Shown: one piece after another, positions 11,253 to 24,800 of the stretch
How positions within the stretch are numbered: the first letter of the stretch is position 1
Layout of the letters: each line of letters begins with the position of its first letter
Source: Tubulanus polymorphus
Lineage: Eukaryota > Nemertea > Palaeonemertea > Tubulaniformes > Tubulanidae
NCBI RefSeq assembly: GCF_964204645.1
Contig: NC_134026.1
Span: 7,440,001-7,504,000 of the forward strand
Direction: 5' to 3'
Length of the DNA stretch: 64,000 bases
The notes under the pieces: model-generated
Told to the model about the DNA's origin: nothing
Databases searched by the model: none
Seen by the model: the letters and a program-made list of their open reading frames with translations, nothing else
Made by a program: the position numbers and the translations under genes

Positions 11253-11644
11253 GAGTTCACTTGGGCGTTTTATTCATTTATCCCTTGTATGTGAATTTTT
11301 GTTGTCTGGCTTCCGTGAGACCCTTATTCTAGTACCGCCTGGCTATGTGCGTGTATGTATGTGTCTGTCTTTAGCTACTTAGCTTTATTAATAGTTGGTT
11401 TCAATCTTGATGAAACTTGGGAACAATGTTAGTATGGGGGGTCTGCATCGAAAGAATCCACCCTGTGCGCCACCTAGTGGCAGAACTAGGCACTAAAAAC
11501 TGTTTTTCACTGAAATTACCTTGAAGTGACTGAGGAACAAGGTTGAAATTCAAAAAGTTGTATTGACAAAATTGGCAAAACTAGCAATTTGGTGATTTCA
11601 GAGTTCGAGTTCGAATCTGAGCCCGAGAACCATTGTGGTTATTG

Positions 11645-11835
11645 CTTGTTACATTTTCTATTAAAAACACAATTGGGATTTGAAACCGGGCCTCTCGCCT
11701 GCCTGCCTAGTACCTAACCAACTAGACAACCCTGTTCTCGTAACTGAAAGTATGAGTTATTCTGGTTCGCTGTGGTGACCCAATTAGCTGTGGTGACCAG
11801 CCCGGTGTGGTTACTGGTGACCAGTTAGTTGTAGT
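11645..11835 (-). repeat. tRNA-like (SINE-type) repeat
   Basis: On the minus strand, TAGTTGGTTAGG (A-box-like) is followed by GGTTTCAAATCC (B-box-like), the spacing and order of a tRNA-derived Pol III promoter. The flank to the right carries the GTGGTGACCAG words of the dispersed family. Related tRNA-like pieces occur at 35,852-35,915, 36,880-36,945, 43,656-43,715, 52,976-53,035 and 54,419-54,560. From here to 12,600 nothing else is supported. Confidence 0.55.
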
Positions 11836-12624
11836 GACACTGCTGTCATTCTCCGTTTCGATCAGGCTCGTTAAGGGCATTGTCTGGCGCTTTCATGACG
11901 TGTAATTTTCCATCAAATCTAAAATCAATTTCCTGTGTCTCCGTCTGCCTGTTGTATAGTTATAAAACTAATTACTATTTGAGATATAAAACGTTATCAA
12001 TAAAAACTAATTATGAATTTTTCTGCAGAATCTAAATTATTTCCCCAATAAAATCAATAACAATAAATACAGAATCCGCCTTATTGATAATAGATACTGC
12101 AGTTATATCAATTAATGGGAGGAAATCTTAGAATGTCTCAACTTCATTGAATAAAGGGAAACTTGCTGCCTAAGATGTTGCAGTTGTGGTGATCATTATG
12201 ACCGAAAATACATATTTTTGGTATTACTTAAAAGGATATATCAAAATTGAATTAAAAATTGAGATTCAAAACCAGAGACTACTTCAGTAACGTGACAACT
12301 TATCAGATGACGATTTAAGCAAGAAAATTTTTTATGTAATTTATGAATATAAAGCTTATTTAAGTCATTTTGACTCTGTATTTAATTTCAATTTTCATTA
12401 AGTCATGATTTATTCATTACCATTCCTGAATTTTTTAGTCGGGTCTGTTGCCAGAATAGCACAATTCTTTCACTCAACTGCCCGATTATCTGTAGAATTA
12501 AACTGCCCAACTTTCTGTAGAAATTAAACTTTATTTTGTGATATTTATTTTTGGGTTTCCAGCATCAGCAACACATTTATATTTCACTCACTGATTTATT
12601 TGATGATATTTTTTTTGGATAAAG

Positions 12625-12848
12625 GTACCGAGAGTTTGAGCAGTAACAGCAGCAAAGATGTCAGCCCGAGCCCGCGCAGTCACAGCCCGAGCCCGGCAAC
12701 TGCCGATACCAATAAATCGGAACCAATCGAAGAGAAACCGCCGGAAAAACGAGAAATACTGAAATCGGAAAAACGCCAATCGGCGGAAATTAAAGAAAGA
12801 CGACTTTCTGTCGATGTTTCTAAAGAGAAGCGAATGTCTTTAGCTCAG
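12625..12848 (+). CDS. DCTN1: DCTN1 exon: Ser/Pro-rich linker after the CAP-Gly domain
   Basis: This exon encodes 74 full codons that begin [20 protein letters not shown] and continue with a Lys/Glu-rich stretch ending SLAQ. In p150Glued this disordered, phosphorylatable basic/serine linker joins the microtubule-binding CAP-Gly domain to coiled coil 1. The acceptor at 12,623-12,624 is preceded by a T-run (12,610-12,616), and the exon opens with two bases of a split codon. The donor is CAG|GTACAT. The minus-strand ORF over the same bases is a shadow. Confidence 0.85.
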
Positions 12849-15800
12849 GTACATTAGTTCAACAGTATATTTAGCAGATCCTATGTTACTGGGATATACG
12901 ACCTAATCAATCAAGATTTCACTCCTTATACTTGGACAAAAGATCAGACTTGAGCAACGGGTATTTACTATAACTGTAACTGAGATTGATTGATCATTGA
13001 TTCTGTTGACCAGTGCTTAACCCTTTCGGTGCTGACTAATTAATACCATAAAATGCTGGAGATAATTTGAAAATGTTTGAAAAATTCCAGCCCAGTGCAT
13101 CAAATAACAAGCATCAGCTATAATGCATCTACACCACAGTGCGGTGTATCGTTAGTTACTTATATATATCTGTGTTTGATGCTGCAATCTTTCATTAGAG
13201 ATAAAAACGTTTACGAAATACATCAATACACCGCACTGCGGTGTACTAGCAAGGTCCATCACTGATTTGTATACCACAATGCGAAGTAGACAACGCACTG
13301 AAAGGGTTGAAGATCAAACTTGAACAAGGCATTTACTTACTATAACTATATAGATATCGGTACTTAACCCTTTCGCTACGTACACGCTTGCACCGCCGCG
13401 TACGTAAGGTATTTTCCGAAAAATTCGATTTTTTTCAAATTGTTTTTAACCCCGATTTTTCGCGTTTTTATCGAAGATTATGATGTTATTTAGTGAAAAT
13501 CAGTAAAAAATCATACCAACAGCCTTTTCTGTAGGGGGGGGGGGTCGTGTTGGGGGGGGGGGTCAGGATGGGTTAGAAATTTTTTTTTTTCAGTTCGTCC
13601 CAAGAGTCGTCTCCGCCCAGTCCGAAATCACCCCCGTCATCTAAATCGTCATCTTCATTGTCGCCGTCGGCGTAAATCTTGCCTAAAACTTGATTAGCAC
13701 TGAAAACTTTCTTTCGAGCAGCCATCTCAATCCCGCGCAAATTACCATGTGCTCAACAGGCTGACAGCACCAACTACTGACGCATTTTCGCCATCTGTTG
13801 TTTAGAAAGCTAACTATCTTGTCTTACATGCGTTTCCACACTGTTTGCTGTGTACGCGTTCGAGTTATAAATCAATAGGTGCATGACGTTTCTACAACGT
13901 CATACGCACAGCACGTGTCACTCATATGACGTTTCCAAAACGTCACACGTAGCAAAAGGGTTAAGGACAATATTTGTCCAAGTTAAAAGAGTGAAATCAT
14001 TATTTCATTAATGAAATAATGAAGCGTTTAAAAGTTAATGTATATGATAAGTCTGTATTCAATTAAATGATATTGCCTGAAAAAGAAATTTTTAGATATT
14101 TCTGAATTGATGTATATCTATCTCATTGTCGATCCATCAGTGAAAATATTGTGAGGACGGTGTTTGAAAATTGATCCTTTGAGCGAGATGAATATAAAAA
14201 ATGCTATTGCATCTGGAAAACAACATCATTTAAATGAAACGGAAACTAAAACTGCATGTATTGATAATTGTGTGGCATTGAAAGTAAAAGAAGATGATTT
14301 GAATGATATGTTTATGTGTTACAGGCTGCTGCAGCTGATGTCAGTGTTATGAATATCGCCGATCAATCTCAAACATTACAACATATACAAGAGATTGACA
14401 ATCTGAGATCTGAAGTGAAAGATTTAGAGGAAAAATTAGAGACGATTAAAGTGAAACGAGCTGAAGATAAAACGAAAATTAAAGAGTATGAGAAAACGAA
14501 GATACAGTTACAACAGGTGAATATAGGGGTATGACTGGATGTCTTTACCGGGGAGGAGGGTCTATACCAGGCTAGAGGTGTCTATACTAGGGGAGGGTGT
14601 CTATACCAGGGTAGAGGTCCGTGCCAGGGTAGAGGTGTCTATACTAGGGTAGAGAATGGTGTGTATACCAGGGTAGTGGTATCTATACCAGGGATAACCG
14701 AGGGGTGCCTATATGTAGGGATGTAAGTGTTGTAGACTCACTCAGGTCTAGAGGGGTCTATCTAAAAGTCTTAGTGAAAGTGGAGGTCTTATCTAATGCT
14801 CTAAAGGATGGGTGTGTTTATATAGAGGTATATAAGTATAGAGCGTTTTAGTGACTTTACATGGTACTTTAATCGTCTACAGGTTCTATAGGGTGCCTAT
14901 TTAGGTCTGTCTAGCTGGTCAGAATAGCTGTAGCGTTCTTTAATAGTTTAGATTTCTCGATACCGATCTATAGGAAGAGATGTGCTGTGGTTTTATAGAC
15001 TGAGCATCAAAGTTATCTGTGATATACCAGATATAACTTACTGTTAAAGCATCCATGAAAATAATTCACGTAGTAGCATGCAATTATTGTAGTAGCACCC
15101 AATCTATGAAACTCAGGATCAAGAAAGCCATGTTTAATGTACAAATGTTACATTACAATTTGTCAATGAGATTTTTCTATTACATGTACGTTTGATTAAA
15201 AGTTACAAGAATACAAGCAGAAAATGCAGGAATCGCAGAGAGAAATACAACATCAGTTACAACTAGCTAAGAAAGAGACTAAAGATGTGACGGATGCGTT
15301 TGATCGATACAAAGAAGACATGTCTGATTTATCGGAAACCGTAGAAATGGCGACACTTGATAAAGAAATGGCTGAAGAAAAGGTAATAACATATAAATTA
15401 TTTCTTTAAGTTCAAATATTAATCTACGCAGGTCCCAGTTCCACAGTTGTGAAAGAATGCATCCTCCCCCAGCAAGGATTCGAACTTGATGGCATCGCTA
15501 GATTCAGCCACAGCACAAAACCCTGCCACCCTAGATCTTGATGCCATCAAGTGAGAATCCCTGCCCGGGAGGATGGAAAAATTGGGACTCATAAGTTGGA
15601 AAACATTGAAAATGAACTTTTTAAATTCTAGAATCTTATCAGAGGACTGTAGAACTGGATCCAGTCCAACAGATCTCGGTTAAGATTTGACTTTAGAGTT
15701 AAAACATTTGAAATAGACTTGTCTTATCTCAATAGTGTCAAACCTTAACTGAACCAGGTTCTGATGTAAAACCCTAATCCTCAACTTGTGGAATTGAATC

Positions 15801-18800
15801 CAGAATTAAATCATTATGATGCTGATATAAATGAGCTATTGTTTTGTTTTCTCGTAGTGTGAAACTTTACAAATGGAACTGGAAACTTTAAAAGAGAAAA
15901 ACGAAGAACTAACTTTAGATCTTGAGATCATCAAACAAGAAATTTCTGATGCAGGTAAAACTTGTTTTTCTAAAGTCAGGGGTAGATATTGATTGGTGCT
16001 TGATGTTTACGATCTATTTCACTGTAGGTTCTGATGGCGCTGCTACTAATTACCAAGTGAAACAACTTGAACAACAAAATGAAAGATTGAAAGATGCTTT
16101 AGTCAAGTAAGTTATAGAAACTCATAGAAATCTAGTCTCACCACTGGCGATAAGTGAGGGACAAGTTGTTTTAAGCTACCTTCAGTAAGAATTTGAAATT
16201 CTGTTGCGATCAATAAGGGATGAGGGGTGAGGAATACTTAAAGTTTCAAGGTCAAGGTCAAGGTGAAACTGAATTCGAAGGTTTCATTAGTACCATTTCA
16301 ATGATGACATTGAAATAGAGAGTTACATTTTGAGTTAAGGAAACAACCCGGTCTTATTTAATACCATTACCAGTAACATTTAGTGTAAAAAGTAGCCGTG
16401 TTAACCTGAAATAATTAAAAGGAGATGGATAGTACTTTATAGGTGTGACTTCTTTATTTGAAGTACAAGTTTTCCAGCTAATGTATTTAGTAGCTTCATC
16501 AGGTGAATGAGATATGATGATCAACTCTTTCCTGGGGTTATTTTCACTCATTCACCTGATGAAGCTGGAATCGTACGTAAATTTATGAGAAGTCTGTCAC
16601 AATCTGCCTTTATTTTAACAGGTAGCATCTAATTTCACCTCATCTCCTGATTCCACTCTGGATTATTTTAAATTCTGTCCATGTATTTCAAAATAAATTC
16701 CGTTCATAGATACAGAAACGTCCAAATCTTTCGCAATTCACATCCGTACAGTGACACATTATATGAATGATAAAAATCAAACATAATCTTTCTCAGTTCA
16801 GAAACTGCACGCGAGCACTTAACACTGACCAATCAGATGACAGTATCAGTTGTACGAGAGAGAAAGCTGATTTAATAATGCTTCAACAATAGAATTCAAA
16901 TCGTTCGTTCACAAACGGACTTATTCATGACAGTGCAAATAATGATAATCAATTTCCTCAATTTCATGTTTTGTATCGACGAGTTTTTATCAAATTGTAG
17001 ATGAATTAAGATGATTAGTAGAGGAGCTGAGTTAACCTGGTGTAGAATAAGTAAAATGAGACATGTAGTACTTTATAGGTGTGACTTGTTTATTTGAATT
17101 GATTACTATTTAAATGGGTTTTTTTCTTTTTACGTCAGAATGAGAGATCTGTCGAATCAAGAGAAACAAGAAGCTTTAAGAATGAATAAACTGATTGAGA
17201 AAAGCGCAGCGGATATCAGTAGTCTGACTAAAGATAAAGAGAAATCCGCGGGAGAGATCAAAGAGTTACAGAATCAGATGGTCGAATTGAAGGAGCAAGT
17301 AGACGCGGCTTTAGGTGCCGAGGAGATGGTCGAGCAGTTATCGGATAAAATATTCAAATTTGAAGAGAGAATCGCTGAGTTGGAAGAGGAGAAATCTGAT
17401 CTGGTAAGACCAGAAAGAACTGTCTGTAGTTTCATACAGTAAAGTTTTCTATTATACTAAAAGTCAATGTCATATTGTAGGAACCAGTCTCACAGTCGAT
17501 AGTTAAGAAATAAACTAATTCTAATTCTAAACAACTGTTGAACTGGATCCAGATCTTTATCAGGGTTATGGGGTTAACATGAGGTTACTAGGCTCTGAGT
17601 TAAGCTCTGTATGAACCAATTGTAAAGTGAAGGCCTAGATTTAGGACCAGAATAAGCTCATCTTGGTTCCTCCAGCTTACGTAGTTCAATGTTACTTGAA
17701 ATTGAAGGTCATAGATCAGGACCCTGTTTAAACATTGGAAATGAATAGATTTAGCAGTAGCGTCAATTCTAAGCGACAACTTCAGAACTGGATCCAAAAC
17801 AATATTGTAATAGGGATAACACGAAGGTACTTGGTTCTGGGTTAAGCAAAGTGAATCAAGACTTAGATTTTAAGGCCAGTATAAAACCATTTTATGTTCT
17901 AGGGTCAATCTAACAAGACTAATCTTATGATTTTAGACCATCTTTGGACTTTTGTCTTGACTGTGTGACTGGGCCTGGAGTTTTAAAACTATGTTTTATG
18001 TTTGAAATTGTTTCCGGAGTTAACCCTCGTGGCGTGATGTGTTTTGTGTTTGTAGGAAGCGCTGTGTGATATGAATGAAGAGCTACAAGAGAACACGCAT
18101 GAAACTGAACTAGAACTGAGAGAAGAGTTGGATCTCGCTTCAATGAAAGTTTCTGAGGTAACTTACTCATCGTCGAAATCTCCGTCAGCTGGCGTCCCAG
18201 GACAGACAGCATTCTGTACGCACGATCTTAAATGGATGTTGAATGTTTTTATTGTAGTCTCATCGTAAAGTTGAAGGGATGCAGGAAACACTCGCCGATT
18301 ACGAGAATACGATCACTAAATTCAGAGATCTCGTCGCTAAGTTACAGGTGAGAGAAATCAATCTGGGATTGGAGTCGTTTAAAAGTTGTTTTAAGTTGAA
18401 CAGTAAATAGTAGACTCAGTGTGACGATTAATATTGCATTTTAACCATGATAACCATAATTGTACTCGACTTTTGTGCAACTGACCCCTGTTTTAACTGA
18501 CACCAGTAGATTTAATTTGAACCTGCGTATGTTTGAAACTGTATATTTGTGATGATGTATTCCAGGATGATAACCGTGTATTGAGAGCCAATTCACAAGT
18601 TGATATCCCTAAAGGCGAAACTCCTACCATTGAAATATTTGATTTCAAAGCGAAATTTGCCGAAACTAAAGCTTCTGCGAAGGTAAGTTATACTAAACCA
18701 TTATCTAAGTAGATATAGCTGGAATATCACTGATGTATCCAGTTTTGCAAATGTTCAGTGATAGTGTAACCCTGAACCCAGTTCCACAGTTATGAGACTT

Positions 18801-21800
18801 AAAATCTGATTGAAAATTATTTCATTTTCGTTTACTCCAAAATTAATTCAGATGAACTGTGGAACCGGTAATTTGTGCACAGTGGCTTAGTAGGTTAAAC
18901 TATTAGACACTGGTCCTTTAGAGATCCAGGGTTTGAAATCTTATGGTGGCAGAGTTTCTTGGGTCTTAGGAGATTCCTATTTGTGCTCTCCCTCCGCCTG
19001 TGAGATGGACAAAGAAACCTCAAACGAGTTAATCATGCCCTCTCTGCGTGGTGCTCAGCAGTTTGAGGGGAACCTGATAATAATGCCCTCCCCCTGACTG
19101 GTGGTGCTCAGCAGGTTGAAGGATAAGATAGACAAGTTTGATAAACGAACTGTTTGTTACTGTTTTCTAGGCAATAGATATGGAATTACGGAAATTAGAC
19201 GTGGACCAAGCGAATCAACACGTTCAATTCCTCAGTAGTTTCATGCCTGATTCATTTATGAGACGAGGCAGTGACCACGACGCTATTCTACTACTGTTAC
19301 TCATACCAAGGCTTATCTGTAAGGCTGAAGTGTTAGCCAATCAGCTGAGAGAGAAGTTTGAAATCCCCGACGAGTTAACGAGAGATGATGTAGTTAAAAG
19401 TAACAGAGCGGAACAATTCTGCTTCAGCAGAAATCTCATTTATATGCTGCGTATTTTACAGAGTATTTTACATCAGTATGAAAGGTGAGTCGCACTTGAA
19501 ACTAAAACTTGTCAACTAACAATCTCCATTCCTGCTGTCATTACAATTACAGTGTTTCTGATAGTGTCAGTTGTGTTTTTAGATAGATTTCCAGTTTAAA
19601 AGCGGATTATTGTTTGAAATCTTATGACATATCATTGATTTGAGAATTCTCTAGATAGCAGGACCCATTTCCACAGTTGTGAGTTAAAACATGAACTGAT
19701 TTTAACCCTTTCAGTGCTGACTAATTAATACCCTATAGTGCTGGAGAAAATTTGAAAATTCTAAAAAAATTCCACCCTAGTGTGTTGAACAATGGGAATA
19801 CCACTATAGTGCGTCTACACCGCAGTGCAGTGTATCGTTAGTTACTAGTATTTCACTATGTTTGACACTTGCTGCCATTTTTCAATAGAGATAATTACAA
19901 ATTACTAATTACATCAATACACCGCAGTGCGGTGTACTAGCAAAATCCATCACTGATTTATACACTGCACTGCGGTGTAGACGCACTGAAAGGGTTAAGT
20001 TTAGATTCAAATTCAACTACAAACTGTGGAACTGACTCTCAGAATTCACGTTTGATAAAGATGCAATGATGATTTGTATTTGTAGTGCTCTGAATTCGTG
20101 TAGCGTCGAACAGTTTCTGAAGATTGGTACTCTGTTGCCGGAGTTGGCGATTCATGAGAAACCTCTTGATTTCCTGATTGATTTACTGCGTAAAGATCAA
20201 CTCGATGAGACTCAATCTCTTGATCAACTTGACAAATCTATTCAATATTTCCAGGTGAGTTTTACATTCTATCCACTGATCTATTGAGGGGGCAATGCTG
20301 TGTCATTGCGATATCTCATGAGATATTACGGTATCTTGTCGGATGTTTAGATATCTCATGGGATATTGCGATATCTTATTGCATATTGAGATATCTTGCC
20401 GGATATTGTGATATCTCATGGGATATGTTGATATCTTATTGGGTATTGAGATACCTGGTGATATATGGCGATATATCATGGAATAGCAAGATCTTGTGTG
20501 ATATCTCATGAGATCTAGTGATATCTCACGAGACATTTTGATATCTCATGTGATAAAGTGATATGTTATGGGATATTGTGATATGCTATGGGATATTGTA
20601 ATATCCTGTATGATATTGAGATATCTCAAGTGATATTGCGATATCTTTTGGGATAGTGTGATATCTCGTGGCATATTCTGATATCTCGAGGAATATTGAG
20701 TTATCTGGTGGGTGGGATATTGTGATGAATTAGAATAATGAAGATAGTGATTATTATGTATATTTCAGCACTTGTATAGTGTGCACCTGGTGAATGAGCG
20801 AGTTGACTGTACATCGATGATGTCTGATCATGTTAAAGTCACTCAAGCAGCTTGTGACTCTATACACCTGGATATTACCCGATTGAAGCTGTTACTGACC
20901 GAGGGTCAGGAGATGACGGATATGGCGATTCTGCTGAAAGATCTCGATAAAATGAATGGCGAAATAAGAACCAGCGTTCGTAAAATAAAGCGTAGACTTC
21001 CGTCATCGGCTCAAGATCAATCAACACAACCGCTTTCATTCAGTAAAGATGTACGTATCATAGCAACACACTCATAGCATCCAGTATTACAATTCAGGAC
21101 CTACTTCAACAGTCCAGTTATCAGTTTGATAGTTCTGGACCCAGTTCCTATCGAACTGGATCTCGTTTCTTTCTATTGAGGGTATTTCTTTGAAATTGTT
21201 TGCCACAAAAACTTAAGGGGTCGGGGGTCGTTTTAGCTGCTGACATGATGTTTAATTTGAGTTCAGTTTTGGAGCTGTATAGAGAAAGCCTCGACTGACA
21301 GTAGATTTCAAAGTAGAAGTCAAATTTGACTGATATTTGTAGAACAGGATCCAAGGTTCCACAATAAACCTTCTAAAATTCCTCAGGATATAACGACTGA
21401 GGTTTGTTACAATTTGTATGAAGATAAGTTCATTTGTTTATTCATAAATGAAATCGTTATATGAATTGTTTTATGTCATGTTGTAGGTACGTAATACATT
21501 AGAACAGTGTATGAAGAACGTCAGTCGAGTCGTACAAACTCTACAGTTTATCGGTGATGGATCGATGCAGTTAGCCGTGACATTGCAAGGTAAAATCTCT
21601 CCCCTTCACCTCTTTACTGTAAACCCCCCTTATAGCCCCTCTCCCCGCGCAGTATCTGTTGTAATCCCCACGTTGTAAACCAGTGTTTGTGAGAAGCAAT
21701 ATTTTCAGTTTTATTAAGTAAAATTCATTCATTCATTCATTGCTGCAGCACTTTATAATTTAGCCTCAGTGCATCTTTAAACTACTAGCACACAGCAACC

Positions 21801-24800
21801 CTTCAGTCATGAGGGTCTCATCTCAGTTCAGGGTTTGAGGTGGGGGTAGAGGATTTCAAAGAGGGTTTGTTAGTTCAGATTTCTATCTCATTGTTTTGAG
21901 TTATGATTTTATGTATATTTTATTATCATTATTGACATGTAGTTTAATGTCTGATTTTGCCCACAGAGGGAGCTCACTCTAGTAAAGGTACCATCATGTT
22001 TTTGACGCATGTTGAAAATTAACCCTGATTAAATCACCACGAGCTACTACTATAATCATATATCGTTCCTGATTCTGTCTAATTCTGTCCAAATCTGTCT
22101 AATTCTATCCAGCCGATGTTTTTAGTAGAATGTTATATCTGCGCTTTAATTGAATTTGATTGAAACTGTTGCGTTCTGCTGCTGCGTTGCTATGCAATAA
22201 TCTCTCATTCGTAACTATGCAATTGCTTCCATGGTAACATATATTTGCATGTTGCTTGACTCGGCACAAACTACAGACCTCGTTCAGTAAATAGGTTTTC
22301 ATTTTACTCAAGTCGAATTCAAAGTCAGTTATTTTAAGATACGTGTAGATCATAAAGATGTTTATATCGATAAACTGTAAAAATAAAGTGAATAAGAAGT
22401 GAGCTGCATATGTTGTCATAACAAGAGTAAATGGATTTACCTCAAACTCTCATCAAGTGCAGATGAATTAATGCATGCTTGCTTTTGATATTCTGATTTT
22501 AGCGACATCCTTTGATGGTAGGATTTTATGATGATTGCTTATTTTTACAAGATTTTATTTAGAAGCTTTTGTCTTGAAATATTATTCCAATATCTCTAGA
22601 TATGAGTGCGATGTCTTGTGGGCTATTGCGATAAATCATTGGATATTGCAATATCTCACGGAATATTGCGATATTTTCAGGGTTATTGCAATAACTCATT
22701 GGATGTGGCGATATCTAACGGAATATTGCAATATTTTCAGGGGTATTGTGATGTTTTCATGGGATATGTTGGTATCTCAAGGATATTACAATATCTGGAC
22801 GAATATTGCAATATCATGTGAGATTTCGTGATATCCTGAGGGATATTGAGATACCTCGTGCGATGTAGCGATAACTCAATGGATATTGTAATATCTCATT
22901 CTGATATCTTGAGGAATATTGCAATATCTTGTGGGATAAATGAAGAAATCCCACACTTCGAATTAAATCATACGATAGAATTTATTGTTATGGTTTCAAA
23001 ATAATAAATTCTATCGTATGATTTAATTTGAAGTGTGGGATTTCTTCATTTATCTACCGTGTACATGGATTATAGCGTTTATTCTTGTGATGTCTCAAGA
23101 GATATTGAGATATTTGGGACATCTTTTGAGATATTTGAGATATCTCATGAGTCTATCTGCTGCTAGTGAACTGTGCTTTCAATTGTTTCTGTACTTAATA
23201 AATACAGGGTTTTATCTTGTTTGTGTCTGCACAAAAAAAAACTGTAAAACGTTTATTGAAACAAAAAGAGAAATTGAGCTTTCATTGTTTGAAAGGTTTC
23301 TATTTGTATCAGTTGTGCGTAGTGAAATATCTTCGAGATTTTTGAAATTCATATTTTATCTGTGTAGTATAGTTAGATCAGAGGCTTTTTTAGTTGAAAT
23401 ATTAACTAATCAGTCCTGGTGGTATTTTACGAAATAGTAGCTGTGTGTATATATGAAATTTTTCTATGCGCTATAGTCTATAGTGTCGGTATTCGGGTTG
23501 AGATATTGATTATTTTGTTGTTTCATGTTTCAGATGGTGAAGGGTTAATGGCTAATAAACTAGAATCGATGGCTTTCGTCGCGACGAATAAAATCTACGA
23601 AAGAGAAAACACCGGACCTTACGAGTGTGTCAGGTATATACAAACTCTTAATACGGCTTATTCAGTGCACTCGAAAAACTGCGGCACTGGATTTCAAATC
23701 TAAATCCCCTGTTCTGCTCCTGGCAGGTGTGGGTGTGACAGAACTCTCTGCCCCTTCCCCTTATTAAACAATGCGTAATTCGAGAGAAAAATATCTATAT
23801 GGTATTTCATATGGTATATTGTAGGATTCTTTATTTCAATCTTCAGGATCTAGTTATGGACTGGGGTGGATAACACCCTCCTTTCCGCTATCCCCTCTCC
23901 GATATCCCCTCATCTCCCCCTGGATATATATGAAATTGCTGTGTTTCTATTTCTAGGAATTCTTACAAACAAACCGTTGATATATTTTTGAATATTGCCG
24001 CTGCTATGGAGAATGGTGAATATGATTTCGATGGAACCAGAGACAAAAAGGTTTGTGTCCTTAAAAATCCTGGACCCAGATTTATAGACTGGTGTTAACT
24101 TTAACCCAGGGGCTAACTCAATTCATTTTCAATCGAGTTAGCCCCAGGGTTAAAGATAATACTAGTGTTTAAAACCAGCCCCTGAGGTTTGGTAATGACT
24201 CGAACACTGCAAGTTTACTAACAAAGAAAGGTGCCACCGTAATGAAAGCTGAAAGCAATAGAACTGCGTAAATATTCCTGATTGTGACACGAGTAGTTTG
24301 ATATGTTTGAGTGTTTACGTATTTTGTAGCCGGCTGCTCCTGTGATGTCACGAGCGATGACCATTAAATCGGAAATGTCTGAAGCTGAAAACGTTCGTTT
24401 CAAATTCGAATCGAAAGAAGACGATTTGAAAGAATTACGAAAACAACTTAAAATGAAAGTAAGAAGAAATCGGCGCCTGAATCAAATAACACCTCAGTTC
24501 TCTGGATTCAGTTCCACAGTTGTGAGGTAGAGTTAACTCTGCTCAGTTAAAATCAATTCATTTTCTTTGAGTTAACTCTGGTGTCTAATCTTAACCATGG
24601 AACTGGATCCTGAATTTCATCCCCAAATGTTTGCAATAATAGTTGTCTGGGTGAAAATTGTACTTAAAGTCTATCAGTTGATGATAGTTATTTAACCCTT
24701 TCAGTGCTGACTAATCAATACCCTATAGTAATTCCACCCTAGTGTGTTGAATAATGGGAATATCACTATAGTGCGTCTAGCAGTGTATTGTTAGTTACTA

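Noticed and set aside
12588-12779. Minus-strand 63-residue ORF opposite the first visible DCTN1 exon
   Set aside because: It is an antisense shadow of an exon with strong protein similarity on the plus strand.
14164-14324. Possible extra DCTN1 exon before 14,325
   Set aside because: The open frame there is not in phase with the neighbouring exons and the exon chain is continuous in phase without it.
23033-23437. 134-residue ORF in the DCTN1 intron
   Set aside because: It begins in one arm of the long hairpin, has no family resemblance and is not in phase with the flanking exons.
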